From Christensenella sp. UBA4263 (GTDB lineage Bacteria; Bacillota; Clostridia; Christensenellales; Aristaeellaceae): a stretch of DNA of 44,156 bases. The position numbers and the translations under genes are program-made. The notes under the pieces are model-generated. The model saw only the letters and a list, made by a program, of their open reading frames with translations, had not been told where the DNA came from and did not search any database. Where the stretch lies: NCBI GenBank assembly GCA_002395225.1, contig DGWH01000018.1:44323-88478 (forward strand), read 5' to 3'. Below are positions 41,644 through 44,156 of this stretch, one piece after another. The first letter of the stretch is position 1. The number at the start of each line of letters is the position of its first letter.

Positions 41644-41681
41644 AAAAAGCTGTCCCTCATATCCTGAGCGGACAGCTTTTT
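41644..41681 (+). terminator. Rho-independent terminator after the beta-mannosidase gene
   Basis: AAAAAGCTGTCC and GGACAGCTTTTT form a perfect 12-pair stem around a 14-base loop. The T-run on the plus strand is part of the stem; it could work in both directions. Confidence 0.85.
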
Positions 41682-42046
41682 CGTATCTTTGCCGGTTGCC
41701 CGGTGCAGCAGAGGTCATTTTCCCCTGTTTCTGCTGTCCGCACCAGGTTTCCAGTCCGGCAATGCGCGGCTTTTCAATTCGTTTTCGAATAAACTGACTC
41801 GAACAGCAGATTTCCTGTAACATTATGCGGGGTTAAGGGATCCAATTTGCTCGAAGCACTTTTGGCTGAGCAGAAACATTGCCGAGACTTTTCGGATACA
41901 ATACTGTTTTTAATTTTTTCCAAACTTTTGTTTCTGCCCCTTTTTCAATTTTATACTTTTCATTTCAAGTGAAGTGTAGTATTATAGTATTCGCAAATAT
42001 CTGAACAGAAACTGAATCTGTCTTCACAGCAAGGAGATAATTAGAG
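41682..42046. other. AT-rich upstream region of the DHH gene
   Basis: I see no gene. The second half is AT-rich and contains TATTAT/TATAGT-like -10 sequences near 41979-41990, but no matching -35. The ribosome binding site AAGGAG is at 42030-42035. Confidence 0.5.
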
Positions 42047-42997
42047 ATGGATAATTCCACAACCAGACGTTTAGTGACTCGAAGCGATTTTGACGGTCTT
42101 GTCTGCGCCATGATCCTGAAAGAACTCAACCTGATTGATGAAATCAAGTTTGTTCACCCCAAGGATGTGCAGGATGGAAAAGTCGATATTCGCCCCACTG
42201 ATATTACCACCAACCTGCCTTTTGATCCCCGTGTCGGGATTGCCTTTGACCATCATGAATCCGAGCTGACCCGTCTGTCCGGCGTCGATTACAAGGATCG
42301 GTATATCATTGATCCGGATGCCCGCAGCGCAGCCCGCGTTGTCTTCGATTATTACGGCGGACATAAGAATCTGCCCCGTATTTCCGAGGAACTGATGGCC
42401 GCCGTTGACAAGGGTGACTCGGCTGATTTCACTCTGGATGAAATCCTCAACCCTACCGGCTGGGTTCTCATGAACTTCATCATGGATGCCCGTACCGGCC
42501 TCGGCCGCTTTCATGACTTCCGGATCTCCAACTATGACCTGATGATGGCCCTGATTGACTACTGCCTCGAGCACAGCATCGATGATGTCCTGGCGCTCCC
42601 GGACGTCAAGGAACGTGTGGACCTCTACTTCAAGCAGCAGGAGCTGTTTAAGGAGCAGGTCGCCCGCATTGCCAAGGTTCACGGACGCGTTGTGGTGCTG
42701 GATCTGCGCAATGAGGAAACCATCTATGCCGGCAACCGCTTCATGATTTACGCCATGCATCCGGAATGCCAGATTTCCATTCATGTCGCCTGGGGCTTCA
42801 AGAAGCAGAACACGGCCGTCATGATCGGCAAATCCATTGTCAACAAGGACAGCAATGCGGATATCGGCGCACTGTGTCTCTCCTATGGCGGCGGCGGACA
42901 CCGCAACGCCGGCACCTGCCAGCTGGAAAATGACAAGGTGGACGAAGAGCTCCCCAAGATCATTGACCGTCTCAACAGCGAGTGCACACCTCTTTAA
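42047..42997 (+). CDS. DHH-family phosphoesterase (exopolyphosphatase/nanoRNase-like)
   Basis: 316 residues. Metal motifs RSDFDGLVCAMIL (Asp14, Asp16), AFDHHESELTRL (about 68-70) and a C-terminal DHHA1 domain with CLSYGGGGHRNAGTCQ near 280 are present. A central helical segment (NPTGWVLMNFIMDARTGLGR) separates the two halves. Members cleave phosphodiesters or polyphosphate; this one belongs to a different subgroup from the nrnA in this window. It stands alone between two terminators, so no partner gene suggests a substrate. Cytoplasmic. AAGGAG lies 11 bases before ATG. Confidence 0.9.
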   Translation: MDNSTTRRLVTRSDFDGLVCAMILKELNLIDEIKFVHPKDVQDGKVDIRPTDITTNLPFDPRVGIAFDHHESELTRLSGVDYKDRYIIDPDARSAARVVFDYYGGHKNLPRISEELMAAVDKGDSADFTLDEILNPTGWVLMNFIMDARTGLGRFHDFRISNYDLMMALIDYCLEHSIDDVLALPDVKERVDLYFKQQELFKEQVARIAKVHGRVVVLDLRNEETIYAGNRFMIYAMHPECQISIHVAWGFKKQNTAVMIGKSIVNKDSNADIGALCLSYGGGGHRNAGTCQLENDKVDEELPKIIDRLNSECTPL

Positions 42998-43014
42998 TCG
43001 TTTCGACAACATCA

Positions 43015-43048
43015 AAGGCATCCCCCGAAGGGGATGCCTTCATTTTTT
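43015..43048 (+). terminator. Rho-independent terminator after the DHH gene
   Basis: AAGGCATCCCC, loop CGAA and GGGGATGCCTT form an 11-pair stem followed by CATTTTTT on the plus strand. Confidence 0.93.
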
Positions 43049-43144
43049 GCCGAAGTGCATGTTGGGTTGAGTCAGTCATCCCAGGCAACTGCATCAATCA
43101 CCTGACTTCCCCGTAATGAACAGTTGATGTGACGAGAACAAGAG

Positions 43145-43167
43145 ACAGCCTATGGGCTGTTATTTTT
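43145..43167 (+). terminator. Second, weaker terminator-like hairpin facing the ABC genes
   Basis: ACAGCC and GGCTGT pair around four bases, followed on the plus strand by TATTTTT. It overlaps the stop codon of the ABC ATPase gene and could block read-through from the DHH gene. On the minus strand the following sequence is not a good T-run. Confidence 0.45.
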
Positions 43168-43834
43168 CCCGGGACACTGTTCCCAGATCCATCCGGTAAA
43201 CCGCATCCGCGTACTGCACGGCATCCGTTTCATGGGTAACGATGAAAACGTGCTTTCCCTGCTCATGCGCAAACGCGCGGAGCCTTGAAAAGACCAGTGC
43301 GGTGTTTTCATCATCCAGATCGCCGGTGGGTTCATCTGCAAACAGGATCTCCGGTGCCTGCACCAGCGCGCGGACAATGGCCATCCGGCGAAGTTCACCG
43401 CCGGAGAGCTCCGCGGGCCTTGCCTCCTGCAGATGCCGGATGCCAAAGCAGTCCATCTGCTCAAGCGCTGCCTCCACCGGGTAATCCCGGCCATACAGTT
43501 TTGCCGGAAGAACGATGTTCTCAAGGATGGTCAGTGTATCAACGGCACTGCGGCCCTGAGGGACTACCCCGATCTTTTCGTTCCGGAGACGGGAAAGTGT
43601 CCGGTCATCCAGCTGATACAGGTCCGTCTCACCCAGGAAGACTTTTCCGTCGGATGGAGGCAAAAGGCCGGAAAGCATATTGAGCAGCGTGGTTTTTCCG
43701 CTGCCGCTTCGCCCGGTCAGCACCGTGACCTGGCCGGGCAGCAGTTCAAGGTTCAGCGGCTTTACCGCGTAGAAGAAATTGGCAGTGCCGGTTTTTCGAA
43801 AATACTGTCTGGAAAGATTTTCCGCCCGCAACAT
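43160..43834 (-). CDS. ABC transporter ATPase of the MacB/LolD type
   Basis: 224 residues, the usual length of these stand-alone ATPases. Walker A is GRSGSGKTT near 40, the signature is LSGGELRRM near 142, Walker B ILFADEPTGDLD near 161, and the switch histidine VTHETD near 199. The motif VVPQG holds the Q-loop glutamine. MacB/LolD-type ATPases pair with FtsX-like permeases and act as mechanotransmitters for peptide, lipoprotein or drug export. The permease gene is immediately upstream with one base between its stop and this ATG. Confidence 0.95.
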   Translation of the reverse strand: MLRAENLSRQYFRKTGTANFFYAVKPLNLELLPGQVTVLTGRSGSGKTTLLNMLSGLLPPSDGKVFLGETDLYQLDDRTLSRLRNEKIGVVPQGRSAVDTLTILENIVLPAKLYGRDYPVEAALEQMDCFGIRHLQEARPAELSGGELRRMAIVRALVQAPEILFADEPTGDLDDENTALVFSRLRAFAHEQGKHVFIVTHETDAVQYADAVYRMDLGTVSREK

Positions 43835-43835
43835 C

Positions 43836-44156
43836 TCAGTTCTCCCCCCTTAAAGCCGTTCCGGGATCTACCCGGCTCAGGCGACAGGCCGCAATCACAC
43901 TGGAAAAGGCTGAAACAGCCATGGACAGCACCACGGTACCGGCTGCCAGCAGCAGGATGCGTCCCTTATCCGGCATCAGGTAAGGCAGTCCCAGCGATGT
44001 TTCAATGAGCTGGGCGAACGGGAAGAGCAGTGCCGCGGCGATGCCGGTTCCAAGGAGACCGCCCAGGAGTCCGCAGAGCATGGATTCCGTCAGCACCATG
44101 CGCGAGAGCATGCCCCTTGAGGCGCCAAGCAGACGCAGAACCGCAAATTCCCGGCT
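43836..44156 (-). CDS. FtsX/MacB-type ABC permease, C-terminal part (5' end beyond window)
   Basis: The frame is open from the window edge to the stop at 43836, 106 codons. It begins SREFAVLRLLGASRGMLSRM, the conserved coupling region of FtsX-type permeases, then a helix ESMLCGLLGGLLGTGIAAAL, a short loop and a last helix ILLLAAGTVVLSMAVSAFSS, ending ACRLSRVDPGTALRGEN. The last motif (P-x-x-AL-R) is common at the C-terminus of MacB-like permeases. It is paired with the ATPase one base downstream. Confidence 0.93.
   Translation of the reverse strand, partial: SREFAVLRLLGASRGMLSRMVLTESMLCGLLGGLLGTGIAAALLFPFAQLIETSLGLPYLMPDKGRILLLAAGTVVLSMAVSAFSSVIAACRLSRVDPGTALRGEN

Noticed and set aside
1..44156. 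Prophage, defence island, CRISPR array or integrated element
   Set aside because: No integrase, transposase, phage structural gene, direct-repeat array or attachment-site duplication was seen. The ATPase-like remnant is the only mobile-looking item.

Overview
The window looks like a chromosomal segment of a Gram-positive bacterium of the Bacillota, most likely a Clostridia lineage. The pointers are the gene order rimP-nusA-ylxR-ylxQ-infB-rbfA-nrnA-truB-ribF, the order rpsO-pnp-M16 peptidase, strong GGAGG-type ribosome binding sites, consensus sigma-A promoters and frequent TTG/GTG starts. The base composition is moderately GC-rich and even. No phage, insertion sequence, CRISPR array or rRNA was found. 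Almost every gene lies on the minus strand; only aroK, the GH2 glycosidase and one DHH phosphoesterase lie on the plus strand.

Layout. (1) 1-7376: a minus-strand cell-envelope operon of three genes with a near-consensus promoter at 7598-7626. They are a membrane protein whose cytoplasmic part is a FtsK/SpoIIIE motor with the ATP-binding loop gone, joined through one membrane helix and a Thr/Pro/Ala-rich repeat stalk to a peptidoglycan-binding-like end; a membrane-anchored tetratricopeptide-like repeat protein; and a secreted, Pro/Thr-linked multidomain protein cut by the window edge. This is the most unusual system here. (2) 7812-9504: shikimate kinase, then an intergenic element bounded by a perfect 21-bp inverted repeat, then an unrecognised 212-residue protein. 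(3) 9584-14042: a MerR/TipAS regulator with its own dyad operator, a two-gene cyclic-di-GMP operon and a small lipoprotein. (4) 14372-15066: tRNA-Pro and tRNA-Thr under a perfect consensus promoter, and the collapsed remnant of an AAA-ATPase-like/PD-(D/E)XK gene. (5) 15163-20085: a methyltransferase, MtaB, a HIT protein and a polysaccharide nucleotide-sugar dehydratase. (6) 20226-24725: rpsU, an M16 peptidase, pnp and rpsO. (7) 24801-29152: a secreted alpha/beta hydrolase, a truncated FtsX-type permease remnant and an iron/cobalamin-type ABC importer whose ATPase seems to start at an AUU codon. (8) 29231-37969: the translation and ribosome-maturation operon from rimP to ribF. (9) 38067-44156: a HAD phosphatase, a GH2 beta-mannosidase, a DHH phosphoesterase, and a MacB/FtsX-type ABC pair cut by the right edge.

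Several starts were moved from the longest possible ORF to internal codons because of ribosome binding site spacing and family length: MerR, GGDEF-EAL, lipoprotein, rpsU, pnp, hydrolase, ABC permease, ABC ATPase, rbfA, ylxQ and rimP. Functions rest on motifs read by eye; no database search was possible.
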